Part shown: positions 1-7,103 of the stretch, one piece after another
Layout: each line of letters starts with the position of its first letter
How positions within the stretch are numbered: the stretch's first letter is position 1
Assembly (NCBI GenBank): GCA_002339325.1
Contig: DDKK01000011.1
Coordinates: forward strand, 1 to 28,903
Direction: 5' to 3'
DNA: 28,903 nt
DNA from: Nitrospiraceae bacterium UBA2600
GTDB lineage: Bacteria > Nitrospirota > Thermodesulfovibrionia > Thermodesulfovibrionales > Thermodesulfovibrionaceae
Notes under the pieces: generated by a model
Told to the model about the DNA's origin: nothing
The model's input: only the letters and a program-made list of their open reading frames with translations
The model's database searches: none
Made by a program: the position numbers and the translations under genes

Positions 1-11
1 CAGCTTAGGAA

Positions 12-80
12 GTCATCCCGAGGCGTAAGCCGAAGGGTCTCCAAAAAAGAGGAGACTCCTCGCCTTCGGCTCGGAATGAC
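12..80. repeat. Imperfect palindromic intergenic repeat (REP/MITE-like)
   Basis: The left arm (12-41, beginning gtcatcccgag) and the right arm (52-80, ending ctcggaatgac) are near inverted copies separated by an A-rich spacer of about 10 bases. In RNA or single-stranded DNA they could form a long hairpin. Partial copies of the right-arm end (cggaatgac) follow near 111-119 and 134-142, and a left-arm copy lies at 153-180. The same sequences return at 2122-2375. No coding potential is seen in 1-328; besides these repeats it holds only the promoter-like sequence before 329. Confidence 0.75.
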
Positions 81-152
81 AGAGAAGGAAGCATCGGAAT
101 CACAAAAAATCGGAATGACAGAAAAAAGGGGCTCGGAATGACAACCCACTCT

Positions 153-180
153 GTCACCCCGAGCAATAGCGAGGGGTCTC
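153..180. repeat. Single arm of the same palindromic repeat
   Basis: This stretch starts gtcaccccgag and ends gaggggtctc. It differs at only a few positions from 2123-2150 in the second cluster. Immediately upstream (134-142) is an oppositely oriented right-arm end, so the cluster looks like several partly deleted copies. Confidence 0.65.
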
Positions 181-269
181 TTCCGTATATGTAATTGTCT
201 CGGAATAATTTAGGTGAATGCGAGCCATAAGCTTCGGATGTATTTAAATAACGTTAATGAAAAAAACTA

Positions 270-299
270 TTGACAAAGGCTCGCTTATGATATTAATAT
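270..299 (+). promoter_or_regulatory. Likely sigma70-type promoter of the zinc-ribbon gene cluster
   Basis: A perfect TTGACA lies at 270-275. An AT-rich -10-like stretch (tattaatat, 291-299) follows at about the usual distance, although no hexamer there matches TATAAT better than 4 of 6. The start codon is at 329 and a good Shine-Dalgarno (aagggaggt) lies at 315-323. The promoter would serve 329-2107. Confidence 0.45.
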
Positions 300-328
300 T
301 CATGCAAAACTTTTAAGGGAGGTCAAAT

Positions 329-721
329 ATGTTTTGTCCAAGTTGTGGAAAACAGGTTGACAACAATGTAGAGTTTTGCCCTGAGTGTGGCTACAGAGTA
401 AAAGGCGTTTCTCCTTCTGAGATTAAATCGCAGGCAAAAGGCTTTTTCTCTACTCTTTTTGATTGGTCATTCACAGATTTCATAACGCTAAAGATAGTTA
501 AGTTCATTTTTATAATCGGCCTCGTGATTATAGGACTTGCAACAATTGCTATAGTTTTCAGTAGCTTTCAGGGAGGCACTACAAGCGGACTTTTAATGCT
601 GATTTTATCCCCTGTTTTTTTCTTTTTTATGGTTCTGATTCACAGAATTTACTGCGAAATTCTTATTGTTATCTTTAAAGTTGCCGACTATCTGCGGGAG
701 ATTAAAAATAAGCTCCAGTAA
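329..721 (+). CDS. Zinc-ribbon membrane protein with DUF4282 domain
   Basis: The 130-aa protein opens with a four-cysteine zinc ribbon (CPSC at 3-6, CPEC at 17-20). A short linker leads to a DUF4282-like region from about residue 40, with two hydrophobic membrane segments (about 57-79 and 86-105) and the family-like ending RIYCEILIVIFKVADYLREI. DUF4282 proteins are small membrane proteins of unknown function. Here the ribbon would sit in the cytoplasm. The Shine-Dalgarno aagggaggt is well placed for the ATG at 329. The next gene, also a zinc-ribbon membrane protein, starts 20 bases after the stop, so the two are probably co-transcribed. The domain call is from memory of the family pattern. 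Confidence 0.75.
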   Translation: MFCPSCGKQVDNNVEFCPECGYRVKGVSPSEIKSQAKGFFSTLFDWSFTDFITLKIVKFIFIIGLVIIGLATIAIVFSSFQGGTTSGLLMLILSPVFFFFMVLIHRIYCEILIVIFKVADYLREIKNKLQ

Positions 722-741
722 CAATTTCTCGGGAGGAATTA

Positions 742-1494
742 ATGAAATGTAGCATCTGTGGAGAAGAGATTCCCGATAATTCTAAGTTCTGTGTGAAATG
801 TGGTAGCCCTGTTGAATTAAAGCAGCCCGAAAAGTCAGTTGAAGAATCTTCCATAAAGGTTTGTCCTAAATGCGGGCAGACTTTCGAGGATAATATAAAA
901 TTCTGCACAAAAGATGGCACACCTCTTGAGATTAAGAGCATAAGTAAATTCTCTGCTCAGGATAAGACAACAATACCCCCTTCAGCCTATGAATCTGTAA
1001 GACCAAATAAGTCTTCAAAAAATCTTCTGATTATTCTAATTGTTGGATTTTTACTGATAATAGCTGGGGTAGGTGGATATTTGCTTTATCCAAAAATTTT
1101 TGCTAAAAAGCAGGAAACAACTGCGAAAGAAGAGAATGTAAGGTTACCAGCCAGTTCGTCAGAAACAAAGGAAGAACAAAGAGGTAAGGAAAAAGCAGGA
1201 GAGGAAAACATCCAGACAGCTAAGATTGAGATACCAAAGGAAAAAGAAAAGCAAGAAAGAAAGCAGGAAGTCGTTCCTCCACCTCCTAAAATAGACCCCT
1301 TAAAGCTTGAAGATGATATAAACAAAGCATTAAGACACGCAAATATTCAAAATGTAACAGCTTTGGTAAACAAAGACCTTGAGGTTACTTTAAAAGGAAC
1401 AGTGAGTAGCAGTAAGGAGAAGGAGCGAGCTTTTGAGCTTGTAAGAAAATTCAAAGTGCATAGGATTAAGGATTCAGTTTTTATAGTTGAATGA
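742..1494 (+). CDS. Double zinc-ribbon, single-pass membrane protein with C-terminal BON domain
   Basis: The 250-aa protein has a first zinc ribbon (CSIC 3-6, CVKC 17-20) and a second (CPKC 41-44, then CTKD 55-58, where Asp replaces the last Cys). A single membrane segment lies at about 95-117. A highly charged Lys/Glu linker rich in Pro at its end (about 121-186) follows, then a BON-like domain at about 188-250. BON domains usually occur in envelope proteins and are thought to bind membranes. The layout suggests cytoplasmic ribbons and an outside BON domain, which is inference. A Shine-Dalgarno (ggagg, 732-736) precedes the ATG. Neighbours on both sides are small envelope-type genes. Confidence 0.75.
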   Translation: MKCSICGEEIPDNSKFCVKCGSPVELKQPEKSVEESSIKVCPKCGQTFEDNIKFCTKDGTPLEIKSISKFSAQDKTTIPPSAYESVRPNKSSKNLLIILIVGFLLIIAGVGGYLLYPKIFAKKQETTAKEENVRLPASSSETKEEQRGKEKAGEENIQTAKIEIPKEKEKQERKQEVVPPPPKIDPLKLEDDINKALRHANIQNVTALVNKDLEVTLKGTVSSSKEKERAFELVRKFKVHRIKDSVFIVE

Positions 1495-1513
1495 ACAATA
1501 CGAGGAGGATAGC

Positions 1514-2107
1514 ATGAAGAAAATAGTCGCTTTATTACTAATTGTTCTTTTGTTTGCACAATTTTCAGGTTGTGCAAGCATGTCTGGCACTGAGAAGGGA
1601 GCTCTAATCGGTGCTGGTGTTGGTGCAGGAGTTGGAGCTCTGGTAGGTGATACGAAGGGAGCAATCATAGGAGCTCTCGCTGGTGCAGTGATAGGTGCTG
1701 TAGTGGGAAATTACTATGACAATCAGGTCGCTACGAGAGAGGAAGCTTTGAGCAAACACAAGGTAAGCAAGCTAAATACGCTTAATATAGACATAGATAG
1801 TTCCTCTGTAAATCCTCAGTCTGTAAAAGCGAATTCTACCGTGGATGCGCAGGTTCAGTATACTATTCTCGCACCATCAGATGTATCTCAGATTACCGTA
1901 ATTGAGACAAGAACACTCGTAAAGGGTAGCGAAAGGATTGAACTGGCAAAAAGAGAAGTCACAAGAGCTCAGGGAACTCATCTTTCTACTATGAGATTTA
2001 CAATGCCTAAGGATATTGAGAAAGGTGACTACACTCTAATAACCACAATAAGTGATAAAGAAGGTAGACAGATAAGAACGGCCAAAAATTCGCTGAAAGT
2101 AATTTAA
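1514..2107 (+). CDS. Glycine-zipper lipoprotein
   Basis: I place the start at 1514, where gaggagg (1502-1508) stands at the right distance. An in-frame ATG at 1487 overlaps the preceding gene, has no such site, and would put nine charged residues before the signal peptide. The 197-aa product has a lipoprotein signal peptide (MKKIVALLLIVLLFAQFSGC, lipid-modified Cys at 20). A classic glycine-zipper stretch follows at about 29-65 (repeated GA.IGA.VG pattern), then a soluble beta-rich C-terminal half of about 120 residues that I do not recognise. Glycine zippers pack in membranes, and such lipoproteins are generally outer-membrane-associated. It is the third gene of the cassette begun at 329. 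Confidence 0.8.
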   Translation: MKKIVALLLIVLLFAQFSGCASMSGTEKGALIGAGVGAGVGALVGDTKGAIIGALAGAVIGAVVGNYYDNQVATREEALSKHKVSKLNTLNIDIDSSSVNPQSVKANSTVDAQVQYTILAPSDVSQITVIETRTLVKGSERIELAKREVTRAQGTHLSTMRFTMPKDIEKGDYTLITTISDKEGRQIRTAKNSLKVI

Positions 2108-2121
2108 AGTTTTTAACAATT

Positions 2122-2375
2122 CTGTCCCCCCGAGCGGTAGCGAGGGGTCTCATAAAAGGAGGAGATTCCTCGTCGCTTACGCTCCTCGGAATGACAGAGT
2201 AGGGAGAGGAGGGAATTCCTCGCAGACCTTTCGCCTACGGCTCATGGCTCGCTTTGCTCGGTTCGGAATGACAGAGAAGGAAGCATTGCATGACACTACT
2301 AATTGTCATTCCGAACACCATCAGTGGTCTTTTTTGTTATTCCGAGGGGCGCGACGCTCCGAGGAATCTCTGACC
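2122..2375. repeat. Second cluster of palindromic intergenic repeats
   Basis: At least three elements are packed here. One is a near-complete hairpin at about 2122-2198 (left arm gtccccccgag, right arm ctcggaatgacag). A second, at about 2205-2276, has mainly a right-arm end, with internal ggctcatggctcgc-like inverted bits. A third at about 2302-2375 runs from gtcattccgaac to gaggaatctctgac. The string cggaatgacagagaaggaagcat occurs here (about 2265-2287) and in the first cluster (about 73-95). This accounts for most of the 338 bases between 2107 and 2446; I see no gene. Hairpins here could also end transcription of the upstream lipoprotein gene. Confidence 0.7.
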
Positions 2376-2388
2376 CTATGGAATACCT

Positions 2389-2417
2389 ATAACAGAGAAA
2401 TTTATTTTTGGTATAAT
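2389..2417 (+). promoter_or_regulatory. Likely promoter of the coiled-coil/nuclease gene
   Basis: A perfect TATAAT lies at 2412-2417. A weak -35 (ataaca, 2389-2394, 4 of 6) stands 17 bases upstream. The start codon at 2446 follows with a modest Shine-Dalgarno (gaggt, about 2436-2440). Confidence 0.5.
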
Positions 2418-2445
2418 TAAAAAAAGCAATCCACAGAGGTAAGTT

Positions 2446-3144
2446 ATGCCAGAAGTAGCAGAGAAAGTATCAAGACTTGAGGAAGTATTAGAGGAATTCA
2501 TAAGAAGCGTAGGCATAGAGTTTAACAAGCTTTACAATTCTCAGATGCGCACTGAGGCGGAAATGCGAGCTTTCAAAGAAGAGATGCGAGCATATAGAGA
2601 GCGTTCTGAGCAAGAGATGCAGGCTTTTAGAGAGGAGATGCGAGCATATAGAGAGCGTTCTGAGCAAGAGATGCAGGCTTTTAGAGAAGAGATGCGAGCA
2701 TTTAAAGTAGAGATGAACAAAAAGATGGGAGAGCTTGCAAACAAGCTTGGGACTATCTCAGAAGACATAGTTGCTCCTGGCATACCCTATGCAATAAAGA
2801 GAGCCTTTGGTCTGGAAGTGAGTGAGCTTTCAGTGAGGAGGAAAAGAAGCATAAAGGGCAGAAGCAGGGAGTATGATGTAATAGTGGTTGCAGGTAAGTA
2901 TGTATTTTTAACGGATGTGAAGTCGAAGTATAGAAGATTGTATATAGAAGAGTTTGAAGAGATAAAGGCAGATTTTTTTGAGTATTTTCCTGAGTATAGA
3001 GGGTTTAAGGAAGTAGTAGTGATAGCGTCATTTTATTTTGATGAAGAAATAATAAAGCTTGCCAATAAGAAGAAGTGGTTAGTGTTACAGCTTGGTGGGG
3101 AGTATTTAGAGTTTATAAACAAGGACAAAGTAAAGCTTCCGTAA
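2446..3144 (+). CDS. Coiled-coil protein with PD-(D/E)XK-like nuclease domain (DUF3782-type)
   Basis: The 232-aa protein has a long Glu/Arg/Met-rich helix at about 1-105, then a compact C-terminal domain. The pattern EYDVIVV (D144) followed by TDVKSK (D157, K159) fits the metal-binding core of PD-(D/E)XK nucleases, and a helix and strand follow as expected. Proteins of this build are usually labelled DUF3782 or restriction-endonuclease-like; their substrate is unknown to me. The helical part includes two 18-residue repeats (45-62, 63-80) and the start of a third. Gene 3162 follows 17 bases downstream and may share the transcript. Whether it is an active nuclease cannot be told from sequence alone. 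Confidence 0.7.
   Translation: MPEVAEKVSRLEEVLEEFIRSVGIEFNKLYNSQMRTEAEMRAFKEEMRAYRERSEQEMQAFREEMRAYRERSEQEMQAFREEMRAFKVEMNKKMGELANKLGTISEDIVAPGIPYAIKRAFGLEVSELSVRRKRSIKGRSREYDVIVVAGKYVFLTDVKSKYRRLYIEEFEEIKADFFEYFPEYRGFKEVVVIASFYFDEEIIKLANKKKWLVLQLGGEYLEFINKDKVKLP
2578..2685 (+). repeat. 54-bp tandem duplication within a coding region
   Basis: Two copies (2578-2631 and 2632-2685) encode the 18-residue unit EEMRAYRERSEQEMQAFR. I find a single difference between them, GAA versus GAG in the first codon. A third, diverged unit starts at 2686 (EEMRAFK), and a related stretch precedes the first copy. The near identity at the DNA level, including silent positions, points to a recent duplication that keeps the frame. 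Confidence 0.9.
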
Positions 3145-3161
3145 ATAATAGGAGGTGTGCT

Positions 3162-3374
3162 ATGAAAAGAGAAGTAAAGAGGACTTCTGACAAAGCATCC
3201 TTAGTTGAACTGCTTGAGAAGAAACTGGCAGAGTTACGTAACGGCTACATAGAAATTGATGACATTAAAGTCAAACTTCCCGATAACTTTGAAGTTGAGC
3301 TTGAATATGAGGAAGAACAAAAAGATGAAAAAACAAAGTGCAAAGTTGAAATTGAGATTGAGTGGAGTAAGTAG
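3162..3374 (+). CDS. Small amphi-Trp-domain-like protein
   Basis: I start the gene at 3162, just after aggaggtgtgct, rather than at an in-frame ATG at 3075 that lies inside the preceding gene. The 70-aa product is mostly charged. It has an N-terminal helix with SLVELLEKKLAEL, a strand-rich middle (KVKLPDNFEVELEYEEE) and the ending KVEIEIEW. This arrangement, with a Trp at the end of an amphipathic strand, resembles the amphi-Trp domain family, whose function is unknown to me. It ends 7 bases before the stop of the convergent GNAT gene at 3382, and no hairpin terminator is visible between them. Confidence 0.6.
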   Translation: MKREVKRTSDKASLVELLEKKLAELRNGYIEIDDIKVKLPDNFEVELEYEEEQKDEKTKCKVEIEIEWSK

Positions 3375-3381
3375 AGATTTT

Positions 3382-4491
3382 TTATATTTCTTTTTCGTAG
3401 ATTCTCAGAGTTTTATATTTTTTTGCACCCATAATTTGAGTTAGATTTATTGTGTCGTAGTTGTCTTCGAGTATCCACGAAAATTCGCATTTTTCAAAGC
3501 CGTATTTTCTTGCTCCTTTGAAGGCTTCGCGAATCATTATTGATTCAACTCCTCTGTGTCTGAACTCCTTTTTTACGCCAAAAAGAAGTAGACGTATAGA
3601 CTTGATTCTTCGGCGGTAATATAGTGCTTTGAGGATATTCAGTGGTGTAAGTTTTCCGTTAAGCTTCCGTAAAACTTCATTGAAATCGGGGATGGCACCA
3701 AAGAAACCTATTGGTTGGGAGTCCTTCTCAGCCACTATTACCAAGTCTGATATTGCCACAGGCTTCAGTTTATCAGCCATGTAGTCAATTTCTTCTTTAG
3801 TTATCGGAATAAAGCCCCAGTTTTCTCTCCATGCTTCATTGTATACTTCCATAAAGGCATAGAGCTCCTCTTTGAAGTTTTTTAAGTTCACTTTTCTCGC
3901 TCTTATCCCTTGCTTTTCAGCAAAACGAGCAACTCTTTCAATTTTTGCAGGAAGCTCGGCTGGCACATCTACAATGTAACAGTAAAGGTCTTTTGCCTTT
4001 TCCATACCATATCCTTCAGCAAGTTTGTTGTAATATGGAGGGTTATAGGGAATCATTATCATCGAAGGAGTATCAAATCCTTCATAGAGAAAACCACATT
4101 CTTCATTGGTTGACATATTCATCGGACCTCGCATGCCTTTGAGATTATTTTCTTTAAGAAAATCCTTCACCCTATCGAAAAGAGCATTGGCAATTTCTTT
4201 GTCTTCAATGCATTCAAAGAGACCGAAAAATCCTGTTTTGTCCCTGTGGAACTCTAAATGACCATAATTAACAATTCCAGCTATTCTGCCAACAGCTTTT
4301 CCATCTCTGTAGGCAATAAAAAATTTTGCCTTTGCTCTCTTGAAAAAAGGATTTTTATCGCTTAAATGTTCGAGCATGTCTCTTGTGAGATGTGAAGCAT
4401 AGAAGGGGTCGTTTTTGTAAAGAGAAAGAGGCAGAGTAATGAATTTTTTAAGGTCTTCTTTGTCGATTACTTCTTTGATAATTATGGGCAT
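3382..4491 (-). CDS. YghO-like GNAT-fold acyltransferase; possible ceramide-type N-acyltransferase
   Basis: The 369-aa protein is much longer than a simple GNAT enzyme (about 150 aa). It matches my memory of the E. coli YghO family: an N-terminal PLSLYKNDPFYASHL region, a central RGPMNMSTNEECGFLYEGFD segment, and a C-terminal GNAT-like fold with KKEFRHRGVESIMIREAFK as the probable acyl-carrier pantetheine loop. It is the last gene of the minus-strand run that also contains an SPT-like enzyme (4960) and an NAD-dependent epimerase (6141). From memory, the bacterial ceramide synthase of Caulobacter is a GNAT-superfamily protein found with those same partners, so N-acylation of a long-chain base is a reasonable guess. 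The family assignment is fairly sure; the substrate is inference. No clear Shine-Dalgarno is seen. Confidence 0.65.
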   Translation of the reverse strand: MPIIIKEVIDKEDLKKFITLPLSLYKNDPFYASHLTRDMLEHLSDKNPFFKRAKAKFFIAYRDGKAVGRIAGIVNYGHLEFHRDKTGFFGLFECIEDKEIANALFDRVKDFLKENNLKGMRGPMNMSTNEECGFLYEGFDTPSMIMIPYNPPYYNKLAEGYGMEKAKDLYCYIVDVPAELPAKIERVARFAEKQGIRARKVNLKNFKEELYAFMEVYNEAWRENWGFIPITKEEIDYMADKLKPVAISDLVIVAEKDSQPIGFFGAIPDFNEVLRKLNGKLTPLNILKALYYRRRIKSIRLLLFGVKKEFRHRGVESIMIREAFKGARKYGFEKCEFSWILEDNYDTINLTQIMGAKKYKTLRIYEKEI

Positions 4492-4502
4492 TACGTCTAT
4501 AC

Positions 4503-4709
4503 TTAGTATACTAATTCTTTTTCTTCTAACATGCCCGAGAGAGTTTTAAGAATAAATTCTTTAGCCTCAAGTATTTCAATAAGAACAGGCTCTCCTTGCT
4601 TAGAGAAATGGATAATTATAGGTCCTTCCTCTTGAGCATAGTCAATTGGTTTTTCTGATATTTCTATGAGGAGAATGTCAACGTCTTTACTATATCTAAT
4701 TTTAGCCAT
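4503..4709 (-). CDS. DUF2283 protein, possible antitoxin-like partner
   Basis: The 68-aa protein follows the DUF2283 pattern: IRYSKDVDILLIEISEKP, then a GPIIIHFSKQGEPVLIEIL segment that describes its own beta-strands, and a short C-terminal helix. Its start overlaps the end of the DUF4258 gene by 8 bases, so the two are translated together. DUF4258/DUF2283 pairs are common, and DUF4258 is related in pattern to small RelE/BrnT-like proteins. A toxin-antitoxin or similar pair is therefore possible but unproven. Its position inside a lipid-type operon is unusual. Confidence 0.7.
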   Translation of the reverse strand: MAKIRYSKDVDILLIEISEKPIDYAQEEGPIIIHFSKQGEPVLIEILEAKEFILKTLSGMLEEKELVY

Positions 4710-4953
4710 ATCTTTTTATCCTTCCTGGATAAACTGTTACAACATGTATTTCTTGAGCTTTAATTTCATATACTACTCTTAAAACATGCTCTGAATCATA
4801 AATCTTCTGAGCTATAAATCTGTCTTTGTAGCCTTTTTCAATTTTATCCGGAGATAAAATGGCATTTTCAATCATTGAGATTTCAACGTTGAAACCGTGT
4901 CTATGTAAAATATCAATTTTAAAGAGTGCATGTTCTGTAAATTTTATTTTCAC
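4702..4953 (-). CDS. DUF4258 protein, possible toxin-like partner
   Basis: The 83-aa protein begins KIKFTEHALFKIDILHRHG and ends HVVTVYPGRIKRYG, the two ends typical of DUF4258. The middle carries a conserved-looking ENAILSPDKIEKGYKDRF stretch and a VLRVVYEIK strand. It starts 6 bases after the SPT-like gene ends and overlaps the DUF2283 gene. A ribonuclease-like activity has been suggested for such folds by analogy with RelE/BrnT, but I see nothing here that proves it. Confidence 0.7.
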   Translation of the reverse strand: MKIKFTEHALFKIDILHRHGFNVEISMIENAILSPDKIEKGYKDRFIAQKIYDSEHVLRVVYEIKAQEIHVVTVYPGRIKRYG

Positions 4954-4959
4954 TGATTT

Positions 4960-6180
4960 TCAAATTACACCTAATGTCTTGCCTACCTTTTGGAATGCTT
5001 CAAGAACTCTGTCGAGGTGTTCGTCTGTGTGAGTTGCCATATAGCTTGTTCTTATTAATGCCTTACCAGGTGGTACAGCAGGAGATACAGCTACATTAGC
5101 AAAAATTCCTTCTTCCTGAAGCATCATGACAAACTTGAATGCAAGCTCGTCATCACCAACAATAACAGGGATAATCGGAGTCTCTGCTACTCCTATGTTA
5201 AATCCAAGCTCTTTGAAGCCCTTGAGCATTTTGTTTGTATTCTTCCAGAGCTGTTCTCTTCTTTCTGGTTCGCTTACGATTATGTCTATTGCTGCAGATA
5301 CAGAGGCAACTGAGGCTGGTGGAGGGCTTGCACTGAATATGAAGGCTCTGCCAAAGTGTTTTATGTAGTTTATTACATCTCTCTCTCCAGCAATAAAACC
5401 GCCGATTGAAGCAAGGGATTTACTGTATGTTCCCATAATTAAATCAACTTCCTTTTCAAGTCCAAAATGCTCTGCTGTTCCCCTTCCTGTCTCGCCAAGG
5501 ACACCAATTCCATGGGCATCATCAACCATCAAGCGAGCATCGTATTTTTTGCATAGTTCATAAACTTCAGGAAGTTTTACAATATCTCCCTCCATGCTGA
5601 AAACACCGTCAACTACAACAAGCTTTGTCTTTTCCTCACACTCCCTAAGCACTCTCTCAAGGTCTTCTGTGTCATTGTGTTTGTATCTTTTGACCTCACC
5701 AAAAGATAGTCTGCAACCATCTACAATGCTTGCGTGGTCCATTTTATCTATTATTACCACATCGTCTTTTCCAACAAGTGAGGCGATAACACCGAGGTTT
5801 ACTTGAAAACCTGTGGAGAATACAAGGGCTGCCTCTTTACGCATGAACCAGGCAAGTTTTTCTTCAAGCTCCACATGGATGTCAAGAGTGCCATTAAGAA
5901 ATCTTGAGCCTGCGCAGCCTGTTCCGTATTTTTTTATGGCATTTATGGCTGCTTCTTTTACTTTCGGGTGATTGGTAAGGCCAAGATAGTTGTTTGAGCC
6001 AATCATTATCATTTTCTTGCCGTTCATTATGACTTCTGGTCCCTGGGCAGACTCAATTACCCTGAAGTATGGATACATTCCTACTTTTTGAAGCTCGTAG
6101 GCTGCTGTAAATTTAAAGCATTTTTCAAATATGTCTTTTCTTATAGCCACTTGTTCTGTCTGTACCAATTTGCTGTCCAT
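4960..6180 (-). CDS. Serine palmitoyltransferase-like alpha-oxoamine synthase (PLP)
   Basis: The 406-aa protein belongs to the alpha-oxoamine synthase family (SPT, BioF, KBL), which joins an amino acid to an acyl thioester with loss of CO2. Visible landmarks are H149 (MDHAS, stacking on PLP), DDAHG at 220-224 and the PLP lysine K254 in GTYSKSLASIGGF. The stretches MYPYFRVIES, GSNNYLGLTNHPK and GTGCAGSRFLNGTLDIHVEL match my memory of Bacteroidetes-type SPT more closely than BioF or KBL. The start at 6180 has a Shine-Dalgarno (ggaaggg, about 6187-6193) and lies 40 bases inside the upstream epimerase gene. With epimerase and GNAT neighbours, a sphingolipid-like product (3-keto long-chain base) is plausible. 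A KBL or other acyl-amino-acid product remains possible. Confidence 0.75.
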   Translation of the reverse strand: MDSKLVQTEQVAIRKDIFEKCFKFTAAYELQKVGMYPYFRVIESAQGPEVIMNGKKMIMIGSNNYLGLTNHPKVKEAAINAIKKYGTGCAGSRFLNGTLDIHVELEEKLAWFMRKEAALVFSTGFQVNLGVIASLVGKDDVVIIDKMDHASIVDGCRLSFGEVKRYKHNDTEDLERVLRECEEKTKLVVVDGVFSMEGDIVKLPEVYELCKKYDARLMVDDAHGIGVLGETGRGTAEHFGLEKEVDLIMGTYSKSLASIGGFIAGERDVINYIKHFGRAFIFSASPPPASVASVSAAIDIIVSEPERREQLWKNTNKMLKGFKELGFNIGVAETPIIPVIVGDDELAFKFVMMLQEEGIFANVAVSPAVPPGKALIRTSYMATHTDEHLDRVLEAFQKVGKTLGVI

Positions 6181-7103
6181 TCCATCCCTTCCTTCAAATT
6201 AGTTTTAGCTTTAAAACCGAGCATTTGCTCGGCTTTGTCAGAGGAGCATACCCAGCAGGGCTCGGTAAGCTCTTTAAGTTTATCGCTATTTATTATACTG
6301 TTTTTGTCAAATTTTTGAAATACTTTCATGAAAAACTCTCCTATTGACTTAGGAATTTTTAACTTGAGAGGATTTTTTCCGATAGCCTCTGATATGGCTG
6401 CTATAATCTGTTGAGTGCTGTAAGGTTCAGGCTCTGATAAGAAGAAAATTTCTCCAATAGCCTTTTCATTTTCCGATGCCAGCAACATTCCTTCAATGAG
6501 GTCATCTACATATATGGTAGAGTATACCCCCTCTGTTAGATAAAACACAAAACCGGTTTTAATCATTTTAAAGAAAGTCAGAAAATCACTGTCTCTGGGA
6601 CCATAAACAGCAGGAGGTCTTATTATTGTAATGGGCAATCTATCTTTATAAAAAATAACAGCCCTCTCTCCCATTAGCTTGCTTTTGCCGTATTCTGAAA
6701 CTGGATTTGGCTCTGTATCTTCATCGACCGGTTTGTTGTCCCTGCATGGACCTGTAGCGGCGAGACTGCTTACATGGACAAATCTTTTGGGAACATATCC
6801 AGCTTCTATAATCGCTTCTATCAGATTTTTAGTTCCCATATAGTTTGCTTTAAAAAACTCTTCGTAATTAGCTGTCTTGGTGATACCCGAAAGATTAAAT
6901 ACTAAATCATGCTCCCATTTTATTTCTCTCAATGTCTCATTGTTTGAAAGGTCTGCCTGAATGATTTTTACTTTTAAACCCTCAAGAAATCGGAGCTTCG
7001 AGGGGTTTCTGACTATGCAATATACTTCATAATTTTTTCTGATTAGAGACTCTACGAGATGGCTACCGATAAATCCTGTGCCACCTGTAACCAGAGCCTT
7101 CAC
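6141..7103 (-). CDS. NAD(P)-dependent epimerase/dehydratase-family oxidoreductase; possible ketosphinganine reductase
   Basis: The 320-aa extended short-chain dehydrogenase has the dinucleotide motif TGGTGFIG at 7-14, an Asp at 51 (ADLS) and the catalytic set S112/S113 with Y138xxxK142 (YGKSK). RPPAVYGPRD is the usual sugar-epimerase-like segment, but the substrate is not fixed by these motifs. It overlaps nfeD by 4 bases (ATGA) and the SPT-like gene by 40. In Caulobacter, as I recall, a protein of this class (CerR) reduces the keto group in the ceramide pathway, and the neighbours here make a similar role attractive. A nucleotide-sugar enzyme is the alternative. Confidence 0.7.
   Translation of the reverse strand: MKALVTGGTGFIGSHLVESLIRKNYEVYCIVRNPSKLRFLEGLKVKIIQADLSNNETLREIKWEHDLVFNLSGITKTANYEEFFKANYMGTKNLIEAIIEAGYVPKRFVHVSSLAATGPCRDNKPVDEDTEPNPVSEYGKSKLMGERAVIFYKDRLPITIIRPPAVYGPRDSDFLTFFKMIKTGFVFYLTEGVYSTIYVDDLIEGMLLASENEKAIGEIFFLSEPEPYSTQQIIAAISEAIGKNPLKLKIPKSIGEFFMKVFQKFDKNSIINSDKLKELTEPCWVCSSDKAEQMLGFKAKTNLKEGMEWTANWYRQNKWL

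Noticed and set aside
1..205. CRISPR array or tRNA-like repeats
   Set aside because: The repeats are irregular, inverted and unequal in spacing, with no uniform spacers; they fit REP/MITE-like elements.
1487..1513. Upstream ATG for the lipoprotein gene
   Set aside because: It overlaps the BON gene, lacks a Shine-Dalgarno and disturbs the signal peptide; 1514 has a strong site.
2541..2783. Minus-strand ORF of 80 aa
   Set aside because: It mirrors the plus-strand tandem repeat of the coiled-coil gene, with Ser/Cys/Arg-rich repeats and no start signals.
3375..3381. Terminator between the convergent amphi-Trp and GNAT genes
   Set aside because: The gap is 7 bases, and the T-rich sequence after it has no stem-loop before it.
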